Positions 22,524 to 30,633 of a stretch of 36,389 nucleotides of DNA are shown here, in pieces. Below the pieces are notes generated by a model that saw only the letters and a program-made list of their open reading frames with translations, had not been told where the DNA came from and made no database searches. The position numbers were made by a program, and so were the translations under genes. The DNA comes from CAYUMU01 sp964445985. GTDB lineage: Bacteria > Planctomycetota > Planctomycetia > Pirellulales > S012-138. The stretch is from positions 1 to 36,389 of the forward strand of contig CAYUMU010000070.1 in the NCBI GenBank assembly GCA_964445985.1, in the 5' to 3' direction. Position 1 is the first letter of the stretch; the number at the start of each line of letters is the position of its first letter.

Positions 22524-23301
22524 GGGGCAGCGGCTCAGGTTCGGCCCGGCGCGCCAAACCGCCGTTGACCGGCACGATTTGACCGGTGACAAAATCGGCC
22601 GCCGGTGAAACCAAAAAGGCCGCCACCGAGGCGATATCTTCGGGACGTCCCCAGCGGCGCAGCAGGCTTTCGGCTTTCGCCCTTTCGTGCCAGGCCATGG
22701 AGGCCTGCTGTCCCCAGGCGGTTTGAATCCAACCCGGCGCCACGCAGTTGACTCGCACCTGGGGAGCGAGCGAAACCGCCAGGCTGCGCGTGAACGCCAT
22801 CACGGCTCCTTTCACGGCCGCAAACAGTTCGCCGCTGTCGCCCCCCATGCCGTGTTCGGCTTGATCCCAGCCCACATTCAAAATCGCGCCTTGCCCGCGG
22901 CGGCGCATGCGGTCTCCGAGGAGTCGCGACAGGGCCATGGTGGCGGCGACATCGACTTGCCAAAGCTTTTGAAGTTTTACGCTGAACGGCCAAGAAGCGC
23001 CCTCGCCGGTGAGGACGTCGACACCAGCATTGTTGACGCAGATATCGAGATGCCCCCAGCAGTTCCAAGCGGCGTTGCCAAAGTTGGCGAGAACCGCTTC
23101 GTCGGAGAGATCGGCCAGGAGCACGCGGGCCTCGCGCCCCTTCTGCTTGATCTGGGCCGCGGTTTGCTCGGCAGCGTCTCGCGACCCGCGGGCGTGAACA
23201 ATCACATCGGCGCCGGCATCGGCCAGCGCCAAGGCGATGGCCTTGCCAATGCCACCGGAAGACCCGGTGACCAAGGCGCGCTGATCTGCAAGGGGGAGCA
23301 C
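22504..23301 (-). CDS. Short-chain dehydrogenase/reductase without the catalytic Tyr
   Basis: This 265-aa protein is a classical SDR by fold. It shows cofactor motif TGSSGGIGKA (12-21), NNAG (90-93), CVAPGWIQT and the C-terminal GRPEDIASVAAFLVSPAADFVTGQIVPVNGG. The active-site region is altered: where YxxxK is expected it reads FAAVK (Phe160/Lys164), and the usual Ser-bearing strand reads ILNVGWDQ with no Ser. The Phe codon is TTT at 22822-22824. The enzyme may therefore be a poor oxidoreductase, use another residue, or have a binding role. GTG 23301 sets the Rossmann motif at the usual distance; a TTG at 23334 is also in frame. Its 3' end overlaps a 21-bp repeat. Confidence 0.82.
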   Translation of the reverse strand: MLPLADQRALVTGSSGGIGKAIALALADAGADVIVHARGSRDAAEQTAAQIKQKGREARVLLADLSDEAVLANFGNAAWNCWGHLDICVNNAGVDVLTGEGASWPFSVKLQKLWQVDVAATMALSRLLGDRMRRRGQGAILNVGWDQAEHGMGGDSGELFAAVKGAVMAFTRSLAVSLAPQVRVNCVAPGWIQTAWGQQASMAWHERAKAESLLRRWGRPEDIASVAAFLVSPAADFVTGQIVPVNGGLARRAEPEPLPRGTQRH

Positions 23302-23759
23302 GTTTATCTCGTTCGTGGGCGAAGATAGTCTCAATCACCGAGGTCGGCGTTCGACGGAGTGAAAAACCACGGCAGCTTCCAAATTCCTGACTCTACCTTT
23401 TTCTAGTTTCTTGCTCGTTATCATCTCTGCAAGCTGCGGAGAACTTTAATGCCTCCCGCGTTCGTTTGCGGTTTACCCGCGTTAAGTGTGAAGGATGTTT
23501 GTGGGATTCCCTCGCTGACGCGCCCGGCGTAAGCATGGCGCCCAGCGAGAGCCCCACCCATTTCTTGCCCCCTTCTCCCTCGGAAATACCGGGGAGAGGG
23601 GAGAAAAGGGTTTCGCGCCCGCTGCTTTCACGCGAAAGTGCCGCGCCTAGAATCCGTTAGAGCCAGCCAAATTCTATTCTGCCCCAAGCGAGGCCAAACT
23701 CACAGCCCCCCCCCGACGAATCGCGGGTGCCGCCCACGGCTTCACAGGGGTGGGCGAGT
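23302..23759. other. Intergenic region with repeats
   Basis: No gene is supported between the dehydrogenase and CorA-like genes. The region contains the right arm of the 77-bp inverted repeat (23407-23483). It also holds a CT/GA-rich palindromic stretch near 23569-23610 (TTCTCCC ... GGGAGAA), similar in style to the DNA encoding the DUF6513 protein tail. Confidence 0.45.
23407..23483 (-). repeat. Right arm of a 77-bp inverted repeat
   Basis: The reverse complement of this segment aligns with 21317-21393 with one single-base gap and about 80% identity by eye. Local pairing CTCTGC/GCGGAG is kept here with a wobble, where the left arm has a different stem, so folding may matter. Confidence 0.65.
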
Positions 23760-24500
23760 CTATTTGCGATTGGCGGCGGCGATGAACAACATGAGCACAA
23801 AGCCAGACAAGATACTCACGGCCACGAATCCCCAGAATGGCGTCGGCGAGGAATGCGATTCCCAGCCATGCACCAAGTTTACTCCGAATATGCCGCTCAA
23901 CACGGCCGTGGGAAAGAAAAACGCCGCCAGCAAATTCAGGCGATGCGCCGAGGCCGCCATTCGCTGACTGGCCTGCGCCGTCTCATCGGCTTTGCGGGCC
24001 ATGAGCAAGTCCCAGGAGTTTCTGGTCTCCGCCTGAAGCAACTCGGCGGTTCGCTCAATTTCATAACTCCGATCGCGAAAGTTGATCAAATTGCGATCCG
24101 TGGGAAACAACTGTCGGGCCTCTTGCAGCACCGAGTGCAAATTGCGGGTGGAACGCGAGATCGGCGCCAACTGTTCCAGGACCAGAAAGTAATCTTCCGC
24201 GGACTGAGCCTGCTCTTCACCGCGTTCGCACGCTTCCACTGCCTTGGAGTACTCGTCCAAGTGCCTGGTGACTGCCTGCGCGCCGCTGCCCAAGTCGTTC
24301 GAAAACCAAGACCCATCGGGCTTGCGCCACAAGAATCGGCCTTGCCGCTCGGCATCGTTGGGCTTGGGCGGAAGGTGCAGCACGAGCAACAAATGCCCTT
24401 CGGCCGACATGGTCCGCTGTCGTCCCACGGTTGCTCCGAGTCGATCGCGAAAAATCTGGGGAACATCCCAAGTCGCAGGCAGCAACGAATGCGTTACCAT
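23760..24500 (-). CDS. CorA-like divalent cation transporter family protein
   Basis: This 246-aa protein has a long charged helical domain followed by two C-terminal membrane helices (about 189-209 and 222-242). That is the arrangement of CorA/ZntB channels. The signature loop is FGVN (205-208) where CorA has GMN and ZntB has GIN. The N-terminal domain is shorter than the roughly 240-residue one of CorA. The C-terminal LNLLAAFFFPTAVLSGIFG matches the pore helix of the family. It probably sits in the cytoplasmic membrane as a pentamer; the ion is unknown. It is divergent from the esterase gene. Confidence 0.78.
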   Translation of the reverse strand: MVTHSLLPATWDVPQIFRDRLGATVGRQRTMSAEGHLLLVLHLPPKPNDAERQGRFLWRKPDGSWFSNDLGSGAQAVTRHLDEYSKAVEACERGEEQAQSAEDYFLVLEQLAPISRSTRNLHSVLQEARQLFPTDRNLINFRDRSYEIERTAELLQAETRNSWDLLMARKADETAQASQRMAASAHRLNLLAAFFFPTAVLSGIFGVNLVHGWESHSSPTPFWGFVAVSILSGFVLMLFIAAANRK

Positions 24501-24699
24501 AATCGGCGTTCTTTGAGAGTGAAGGAAGACAAAGGGTCCGCGAGCTTTCCCGAACTGTCGCTTGCCGAGGCAGCCTCGTCAATCATTTGGGGGGGGGCGC
24601 GGTATCGTAAAAGTTGGCCGGAGTAGAATGGTCCAGGGGTCGGTTGCGTCGACGGTCTGGCGGAGAGTCCTGGCTCGTACTTTTGGAGAGGATGGCTCA

Positions 24700-25668
24700 A
24701 TGGCATTGGCTAAACATATTCAATGGAGACCGTCGGCGCGCGGTTTGGGAGCGACGGTGACGCGAGTTTGGCCGTGTTGCGCGGCCTTAATGGTGGTTTG
24801 GGCCTGCGGCCCAGCGGCGGTTGTGGCGCGGGAGAGCCCTGTCGCGGGGCAGCCGGTCGAAATTGTCAGCGAACAGAATGTGGAGTATGGCCGAGGCGGA
24901 GACGAACCGCTCAAGCTCGACCTGGCACGGCCGGCCGCCGGCGGACCCTATCCGGGCGTCATTTGCATTCACGGCGGCGGATGGCGGGGCGGCAGCAAGG
25001 ACTCGCTGCGGGCCGTGACCACGCGATTGGCCAAACAAGGCTTCGTGGCCATTACGGTGCAGTATCGTTTTGCTCCCAAGTACCCCTTCCCGGCGCAGAT
25101 AGAAGACGTAAAGTGCGCCGTCCGCTGGTTGCGTGCCAACGCCCAGAAGTTGGGACTCAACCCCGACAAGATCGGCGCGATCGGCTTTTCGGCCGGCGCC
25201 CATCTTTCTCTGATGCTGGGGGTGATGGATGCCCAAGACGGCTTGGAAGGGAATGGGGGGTATGCCGAGCAGAGCAGCAAGGTGCAGGCGGTGGTCAACT
25301 TTTTTGGTCCGGCCGATCTCCGGCTGGAATATCCGCAAATTGTACATGGGTTGTTGCGAGATTTTGTGGGGGGACCGATCGAAGACAAGGCCGACACCAT
25401 TCGCGCGGCAAGCCCCGTTACCTATTTGGACGCCAAGGATGCCCCCATCCTCACCTTCCATGGGACCGCCGATCCGATTGTTCCGTACCAACAGGCAACC
25501 GTGCTCAACCAGGTCTGCCAGGAGAAGAAGCTGGCCCATCGGTTGATCACCGTCGAACGGGGAGGGCATGGCTGGGGAGGCGAACAAATGCTCGACAGCC
25601 TGGAACAATCGCTGGAATTCTTCCAGACCGAACTAAAGGGCACGCCGCAGGCCGCGAAATCCAAATAG
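24700..25668 (+). CDS. Secreted alpha/beta hydrolase (esterase/lipase, BD-FAE-like)
   Basis: This 322-aa protein has an N-terminal hydrophobic segment (about 24-43) that serves as a signal or anchor. The hydrolase domain has the oxyanion motif HGGGW (91-95), nucleophile Ser164 in GFSAGAH, acid Asp258 in HGTADPIVPY and His290 in GGHGWGG. The full triad suggests an active esterase acting on carbohydrate esters or similar, as in planctomycete exported esterases. ATG 24700 has a GGAGAGG ribosome site about 10 bases upstream; the longer frame from 24562 gives an unlikely basic extension. A GC-rich hairpin follows the gene. Confidence 0.88.
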   Translation: MALAKHIQWRPSARGLGATVTRVWPCCAALMVVWACGPAAVVARESPVAGQPVEIVSEQNVEYGRGGDEPLKLDLARPAAGGPYPGVICIHGGGWRGGSKDSLRAVTTRLAKQGFVAITVQYRFAPKYPFPAQIEDVKCAVRWLRANAQKLGLNPDKIGAIGFSAGAHLSLMLGVMDAQDGLEGNGGYAEQSSKVQAVVNFFGPADLRLEYPQIVHGLLRDFVGGPIEDKADTIRAASPVTYLDAKDAPILTFHGTADPIVPYQQATVLNQVCQEKKLAHRLITVERGGHGWGGEQMLDSLEQSLEFFQTELKGTPQAAKSK

Positions 25669-25698
25669 TCCCATTCGAAACGCATCAAGCGAGACGCG

Positions 25699-25740
25699 GC
25701 GCGGCCCCCCGCCGAGGCGGCCTTTGGGCGGGGGGTGCGC
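25699..25740 (+). terminator. GC-rich hairpin after the esterase gene
   Basis: Arms CCCCCCGCC (25705-25713) and GGCGGGGGG (25727-25735) pair perfectly, and GCGC at both outer ends extends the stem. It starts 31 bases after the stop. There is no T-run, so Rho-independent activity is uncertain. Confidence 0.5.
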
Positions 25741-25793
25741 CAGTGCGATGGGCACAAACGGTGTGACGATTGCAAAACAGTTTGCCGCTGCAT

Positions 25794-25823
25794 TTGACAA
25801 AAATGGAAAACTGGCAGTAGGCT
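25794..25823 (+). promoter_or_regulatory. Possible sigma-70-type promoter for the lipoprotein gene
   Basis: TTGACA (25794-25799) is followed after 18 bases by TAGGCT (25818-25823). The -35 is a consensus match and the -10 is poor. It lies about 220 bases before the lipoprotein start. Confidence 0.25.
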
Positions 25824-26042
25824 TAATCAAACCACCTAGGTTTCCCAGATATACTCAGAGCGGATTCCATCTACCCACCGTGCCACGCATTCGCTCGATT
25901 TGAGCGAGCGGGCAGGCCAACGGCGGGCGGGCTGGTTTTCCGCGGATAGGGAAGGCGACACGGACGCCGCTTTCGTTTCCTTGGACTGCGAAGGAACGAG
26001 GCCTCTCCCCCCGCCCCCGTGGCGGCAAGCGAGCAAAAACTC

Positions 26043-27398
26043 ATGCGAGCATCGTCCGTTTCATTGGCCCTGTTGGTTGCCGCCTTGGGCCTGTCTGTAC
26101 TGGTGGCAGGCTGCGGCAGTCCCTTGCAAGATTTAGACAACAGGGATAACGCGGCCTCGAACCCATTGCCCACCGATGCCGAACTGAAGGCGTTGCTCGA
26201 CAATGTGATCGACTTCAACGAAGCCCGCTATATGAATAGCGTGGACCACGGCGCCTGGCAGATTATGCACGGCGTGCTGGCCTACGGTTATGACTGCCTG
26301 ATTTACCACGACGGGAAGTTGGTGGGAGCACTGCAATGGGGCTTCGACGGCGGGCCGATGGATGGCTTCTTGTTTCGCCACGCCGCGCATGGGCTCGATT
26401 CCGTGCTCCAACCCGGCACCAAACGTGGCCAGGGGCACGACGATCAATGGCTGGCCATCATGGCCCAGGCCAATGCTCCCATCGATGCCAGGCTGTTGGT
26501 CGATGGTCAAACCTACACCATTAAAGATCTCGTCACCGAGGCCCAGTGGGGGCTCTACCAAGGCGCCGAGGCCAGTTGGACCCTGACAGGGCTCAACAAG
26601 TACCTCGTCCATTCGCTCGAAGATTTCGACAAAACGTGGAAAGCTCGCGATGGCGGCGATTGGTCGGTTGCGCGGGTCGTGGCGATGGAAGCCGGCTACG
26701 AACTTAACGATAGCGCCTGCGGAGGCACGCACCGGTTGATGTCGCTCAACGGGGCCTTGAAGAAGTACCTCTCGCTGGGGGGGGAACTCAAGGGCGGATG
26801 GCTTGCTGCTCAGGAAAAAATCAACGGCGCGGTGGCCCGCTTTGAGGAATATCAAAACACCGATGGCTCGTTCTCCACGAGCTACCTGTTTCGCCCAGGC
26901 AACACCACCGATATTGCCCGCCGCATCAATACCACGGGGCATACGGTGGAATTCCTGGTGCAAGCCACGCCTCAAGAACAGTTGAGAGACCCTTGGCTGG
27001 TTCGCGGCGTGGTCGAACTGTGCAAGATGCTGCAGCTCACCGAAAACCTGTCGGTGGAGTGCGGTTCGCTCTACCACGCTTTGCATGGCCTGGTGATTTA
27101 CCGCGAACGACTGTTTGGTCCGCGGCCCCAGTCGACGAAGCCTGCCCAGGGCACGGCCTCCACGCCCAGCGGTATCGCCCCGGCAACTCCGCCCGAACCG
27201 CCCACCGGTGCTCCGCCGAGTGAAGCCCCCATGCCCCCGGCGCCCGCGCCCATGCCGCCGGGAACTGCCCCTGCGCCACCGGTTGATGCCCCCATGCCGG
27301 CCCCGCCCAGCGAAGCTCCCGCGCCACCCAGCAATGCGCCCTCGCCACCCAGCAATGCGCCCTCGCCACCCAGCAATGCGCCCTCGCCACCGGCGTAG
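26043..27398 (+). CDS. Planctomycete lipoprotein with a proline-rich repeat tail
   Basis: This 451-aa protein has a lipoprotein signal with lipobox LVAGC (Cys24). The body (about 30-360) is helical and rich in Trp, Asp and His, with segments such as GACGGTHR-like SACGGTHRLMSL, GSFSTSYLF and ECGSLYHALHGL. These recall alpha/alpha-barrel (terpene-cyclase-like) planctomycete proteins, some annotated loosely as ADP-ribosylation-factor GAP. The last 90 residues are Pro/Ala-rich and end with three perfect 21-bp repeats coding PPSNAPS. This tail may span the wall or periplasm. ATG 26043 gives a proper signal; the upstream GTG at 26019 would not. Function is unknown. Confidence 0.75.
   Translation: MRASSVSLALLVAALGLSVLVAGCGSPLQDLDNRDNAASNPLPTDAELKALLDNVIDFNEARYMNSVDHGAWQIMHGVLAYGYDCLIYHDGKLVGALQWGFDGGPMDGFLFRHAAHGLDSVLQPGTKRGQGHDDQWLAIMAQANAPIDARLLVDGQTYTIKDLVTEAQWGLYQGAEASWTLTGLNKYLVHSLEDFDKTWKARDGGDWSVARVVAMEAGYELNDSACGGTHRLMSLNGALKKYLSLGGELKGGWLAAQEKINGAVARFEEYQNTDGSFSTSYLFRPGNTTDIARRINTTGHTVEFLVQATPQEQLRDPWLVRGVVELCKMLQLTENLSVECGSLYHALHGLVIYRERLFGPRPQSTKPAQGTASTPSGIAPATPPEPPTGAPPSEAPMPPAPAPMPPGTAPAPPVDAPMPAPPSEAPAPPSNAPSPPSNAPSPPSNAPSPPA
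27324..27386 (+). repeat. Three perfect 21-bp tandem repeats (PPSNAPS)
   Basis: Units at 27324-27344, 27345-27365 and 27366-27386 are identical and lie in the reading frame of the lipoprotein tail. Perfect identity points to recent expansion, and copy number may vary between strains. Confidence 0.85.
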
Positions 27399-27445
27399 GG
27401 TGGTGTTTCTCAGCCCAGTTGAGCGCGGCGGCCCAGCGGGTTGAA

Positions 27446-28081
27446 CTAAGCGAGGGTCGCTAAAGCCGCGGCCACGTTCGCGGCCACCTCATCGGCGTCG
27501 CTGGCCCCGTTCACGCGAAACAACACGCCTTGGCAGTGGTAAAACGGCAGAATTGCTTCCGTTTCGCTGTGATACTTATCCAACCGGCACCGGCACGTGG
27601 CCACGGTATCGTCGGGCCGTTGGATCACCCGGCCGGCAATCTCGGGCGGCGGGGGGCTGAACTTCACGTGGTAGATGTTCCCCGTTTCGGGGTCGAGTCG
27701 GCGGCCACTGATGCGTTCCACGATTTCGTCGTCGGGCACGTCGAGCAGAATGACCGCGTCGATCCGAGCCCGTTCGGCGGTGAGGGCCAGGTCGAGTGCT
27801 TCGGCCTGCGGACGCGTCCGGGGAAAACCATCGAGCAAGAAGCCGTTCTGACAGTCGGGCTCCAACAATCGTTCGACAACCAGCGGCACGGTCACTTCGT
27901 CGGGAACCAGCGAGCCCTTGGCGATCAATTTGGCCACCTGTTGGCCCAGATCGCTGCCCTGGTCGATGGCGGAGCGGAACATATCGCCGGTGGAGATATG
28001 CGGGATTTTGTGGCGCTGGGCCACTCGGGCGGCTTGCGTGCCTTTGCCCGCGCCTGGCGGACCTACAAAGATCAAACGCAC
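27446..28081 (-). CDS. adk: Adenylate kinase
   Basis: This 211-aa enzyme interconverts ATP+AMP and 2 ADP in the cytoplasm. It has the P-loop GPPGAGKGT (7-15), STGDMFRSAI, GFLLDGFPRT and the LID region with GRRLDPETGNIYHVKFSPPP. No zinc-binding Cys set is present in the LID. The GTG at 28081 starts the conserved VRLIFVGPPG and has a GAGGG ribosome site 7 bases before it; an ATG at 28114 would add 11 unconserved residues. The lipoprotein gene converges on it with 47 bases between stops. Confidence 0.93.
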   Translation of the reverse strand: MRLIFVGPPGAGKGTQAARVAQRHKIPHISTGDMFRSAIDQGSDLGQQVAKLIAKGSLVPDEVTVPLVVERLLEPDCQNGFLLDGFPRTRPQAEALDLALTAERARIDAVILLDVPDDEIVERISGRRLDPETGNIYHVKFSPPPPEIAGRVIQRPDDTVATCRCRLDKYHSETEAILPFYHCQGVLFRVNGASDADEVAANVAAALATLA

Positions 28082-28151
28082 TGCCCATCCCTCGCGGTTG
28101 GCATCAAACTGCATGAGGCGTACTCCGGACCTGCCGGCATTGCCAGGGGAC

Positions 28152-28727
28152 TCATTTTAACGGCTCGAACTCAGTGACCCGCCAGCGCACGTCGCCCATG
28201 CCTCCGAGCGCCAAACGCTCGTATCGAACGGGATAACCATACTCGGTGTTGAACTCGGCTCGCAACACTCCCGTGCCAGAATCGGTTTGAAAAATCTGCC
28301 GCGACTGCTCGGCATTTTCTAAATCGGTGTGCAGCACGTCGAATTGGCCCGGCACGCTCCAATAGGCCCAGGTGCGTTTTTGACTGGGAGTTGCCCCGTT
28401 GCGGGTCAGGCTCACGACTTCGCCCTGGCGAACCTCCACGACCAGGTCGCCGGTTTGCGCGCCGCGGAGCTCCACCTTCAAGCGATAACTGGCAGGCCCT
28501 CGAGCTTGCCAGCGTTGCTCGGCCGCCTGCAAACGCTCTGGGGTTAAGACCGCCGCCGCTGCGTCGGATCGCTGGCCCAGCAAGAACAAACCGGCCGTGC
28601 ACGACCCCATCAGGCCAACCGCGACGCCCAGCACGATCCACTTTGCCGAAAGCGCCTGTTTGCGACGGGCCGCGGGCGGAAGACCGGGTGCGCGGCCATT
28701 GGGCGACTCGCTGGGTGGCAAATTCAT
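28152..28727 (-). CDS. Membrane-anchored protein with a DUF6174-like domain
   Basis: This 191-aa protein has a short Pro/Arg N-terminus, a single membrane helix (about 28-50) with GSCTAG, and an outer domain. The domain reads RWQARGPASYRLKVELRG...VVEVRQGEVVSL and ends TEYGYPVRYERLAL. Those two blocks match the general layout of DUF6174 (a Y.L...V.V..G.V strand pair and a GYP motif). Function of that family is unknown. It lies upstream of adk on the same strand, with 70 bases between, and could share its transcript. Confidence 0.7.
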   Translation of the reverse strand: MNLPPSESPNGRAPGLPPAARRKQALSAKWIVLGVAVGLMGSCTAGLFLLGQRSDAAAAVLTPERLQAAEQRWQARGPASYRLKVELRGAQTGDLVVEVRQGEVVSLTRNGATPSQKRTWAYWSVPGQFDVLHTDLENAEQSRQIFQTDSGTGVLRAEFNTEYGYPVRYERLALGGMGDVRWRVTEFEPLK

Positions 28728-29136
28728 AAGCGCGTGAGGCGGGAAAGAAATAAGCAGAATGGTGCGGGCGACAGGCGGCGGTTGTGGGGGCGGCGGCTGC
28801 GGGGGGCTCGCGAACTTATCGCCCTTACGCTACCTTGACGGCAACGCCCCCCCGGCTCCAATGTATTCTCGGTTTTGATGCCGACGGTCGTCAATGGCGT
28901 GAGCCAGCCACGGAGGCGGCCGTCCTGGTTGCCGGCCCCCTCGGGCTTCCTCCGGGGATTGAAACATACTTTCCGCCCAGCCGTGTCCATTTGCCAACAA
29001 CCGACGGATCGAAATCAACCCGCCAGCCCCCAATCGATGCCTGGCTGGCGCGGATGGTCTTTTCTTAGCGGTTCTGCGTCGCTCCACGTTCGGTTTTTCC
29101 CCTCCGCGTACTTTCTGCCGTGAGAACCCGACGCTT
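28728..29136. other. Intergenic region between divergent genes, upstream of pyk
   Basis: This 409-base region is GC-rich near the DUF6174-like gene and more mixed near the pyruvate kinase. Short frames inside have no recognised domain. Promoters for both sides should be here, but no convincing pair was found. Confidence 0.4.
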
Positions 29137-30603
29137 ATGTCTTCGCTTCACCATCCCATCTGCCGCACCAAAATTGTTGCCACCCTGGGGCCGGCCTCTT
29201 CCTCTCGTAAAATGCTCGATCGCCTGCTCGCGGCCGGGGTCGATGTGTTTCGCATGAACATGGCCCATGGTGGCCGGGATCATCAACAGCGGGTGCTGGA
29301 AGAAATTCGCGCGGCAGCCAAAGCGGCCGGCCGGCCCGTGGCCGTGCTGGTCGACCTGGCAGGCCCCAAGATCCGCCTGATGGAACTGCCCGAGGGCGAA
29401 ATCTACTGTGCCCCCGGCGCTGAATATCGCTTTGTGCGCGGCACGCCGCGGGCGCCCAACGAATTGGCCACCACCTACGAAAGCTTGATCGACGACCTCG
29501 ATGTGGGCGATCGCGTGATGCTCGCCGACGGCACCGTCAGCCTGCGGGTGATCGAAAAGGGGGCCGATCACGCGCGCTGCGAGGTGGTGCAAGAAGGCTT
29601 GATTCGCAGCCGGCAGGGCGTCAACCTGCCCGGCGTGAAACTCCGCACCCCCGCCATGACCGACGTCGACCGCGACAATGCCACCTGGGCAGCCGAAGCC
29701 GGCGCCGACTTTATCGGCCTCAGCTTTGTGCGCAAGGCCGAAGACGTGCACCAACTCCGGCATCTGCTTCTGGAAAAACGCTCCAGGGCCAGAATCATCG
29801 CCAAGATCGAAAAGCCCGAGGCGCTCGATAGCCTGACCGATATCATCTCTGCCGCCGACGGCGCCATGGTGGCTCGAGGCGACCTCGGCGTGGAGATCGA
29901 CGTGGCTCGGATGGGCGTGGTGCAAAAGCAAATCATTTCGGCCTGCAACGCCATGCAAAAGCCGGTGATCGTGGCCACCCAAATGCTGGAAAGCATGCAC
30001 GGCAATTTGTACCCCACTCGGGCGGAAGCCACCGACGTGGCCAACGCCGTGCTCGATGGCGCCGATGCCTGCATGCTTTCGGGCGAAACGGCCGTGGGCC
30101 AGCACCCCGTGGAAGCCGTGGCCATGATGCAACGCATCGCCATCGCCACCGAGCAGTTGTTCCAACAGCGGCAACTCAAGGCCCCCAGCGGCACCCGCAT
30201 GATCGGCCTGCACCCCATCACGCAGGCCATGGTGCAGGGAGCCTCGGGCATTGCCCGGCAACTGGAAGCCGCGCTGATTGTGGTGGCCAGCCATAGCGGC
30301 GCCACGGCGCTGGCGCTGTCCAACCGGCGAAATTTTGTGCCCGTGATCGGCACCAGCGACGCGCCCACCTCGCTCCGGCAAATGTGCCTGTTCTGGGGCG
30401 TGATCCCCGTGGAAAACGCGCCGGTTCACGATAGCCTGCTGTTGGCTCGCTTTATCGAAGACTGGGGCAAACAGCACGACATGCTCACCGCCGGCCAGCG
30501 CATCGTGATCGTCCGCGGCACGGCCTTGGGCGCCGCGGTTCGCAACTTGCTTGTGGTCCACGAGGTGGGCATTGGCGATAGCGCGAAGACGCCCACCCCC
30601 TAG
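29137..30603 (+). CDS. pyk: Pyruvate kinase
   Basis: This 488-aa enzyme transfers phosphate from phosphoenolpyruvate to ADP in the last step of glycolysis. It begins RTKIVATLGPASSS, then has FRMNMAHGG, DLAGPKIRL, the beta-barrel B domain around 75-170, the active-site motif IAKIEKPEALD, MVARGDLGVEI and MLSGETAVGQHPVEAV. The C-terminal regulatory domain is present, so the length is typical. The usual FRxNFSHG appears as FRMNMAHGG, a mild variation. No clear ribosome site precedes the ATG. The GH2-like gene follows 30 bases later on the same strand. Confidence 0.94.
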   Translation: MSSLHHPICRTKIVATLGPASSSRKMLDRLLAAGVDVFRMNMAHGGRDHQQRVLEEIRAAAKAAGRPVAVLVDLAGPKIRLMELPEGEIYCAPGAEYRFVRGTPRAPNELATTYESLIDDLDVGDRVMLADGTVSLRVIEKGADHARCEVVQEGLIRSRQGVNLPGVKLRTPAMTDVDRDNATWAAEAGADFIGLSFVRKAEDVHQLRHLLLEKRSRARIIAKIEKPEALDSLTDIISAADGAMVARGDLGVEIDVARMGVVQKQIISACNAMQKPVIVATQMLESMHGNLYPTRAEATDVANAVLDGADACMLSGETAVGQHPVEAVAMMQRIAIATEQLFQQRQLKAPSGTRMIGLHPITQAMVQGASGIARQLEAALIVVASHSGATALALSNRRNFVPVIGTSDAPTSLRQMCLFWGVIPVENAPVHDSLLLARFIEDWGKQHDMLTAGQRIVIVRGTALGAAVRNLLVVHEVGIGDSAKTPTP

Positions 30604-30633
30604 CCTGGCGCTCGGCCACAACCAACGCCCCCC

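Noticed and set aside
27324..27386. Short CRISPR-like array
   Set aside because: The 21-bp units are contiguous with no spacers and are in frame within a protein.
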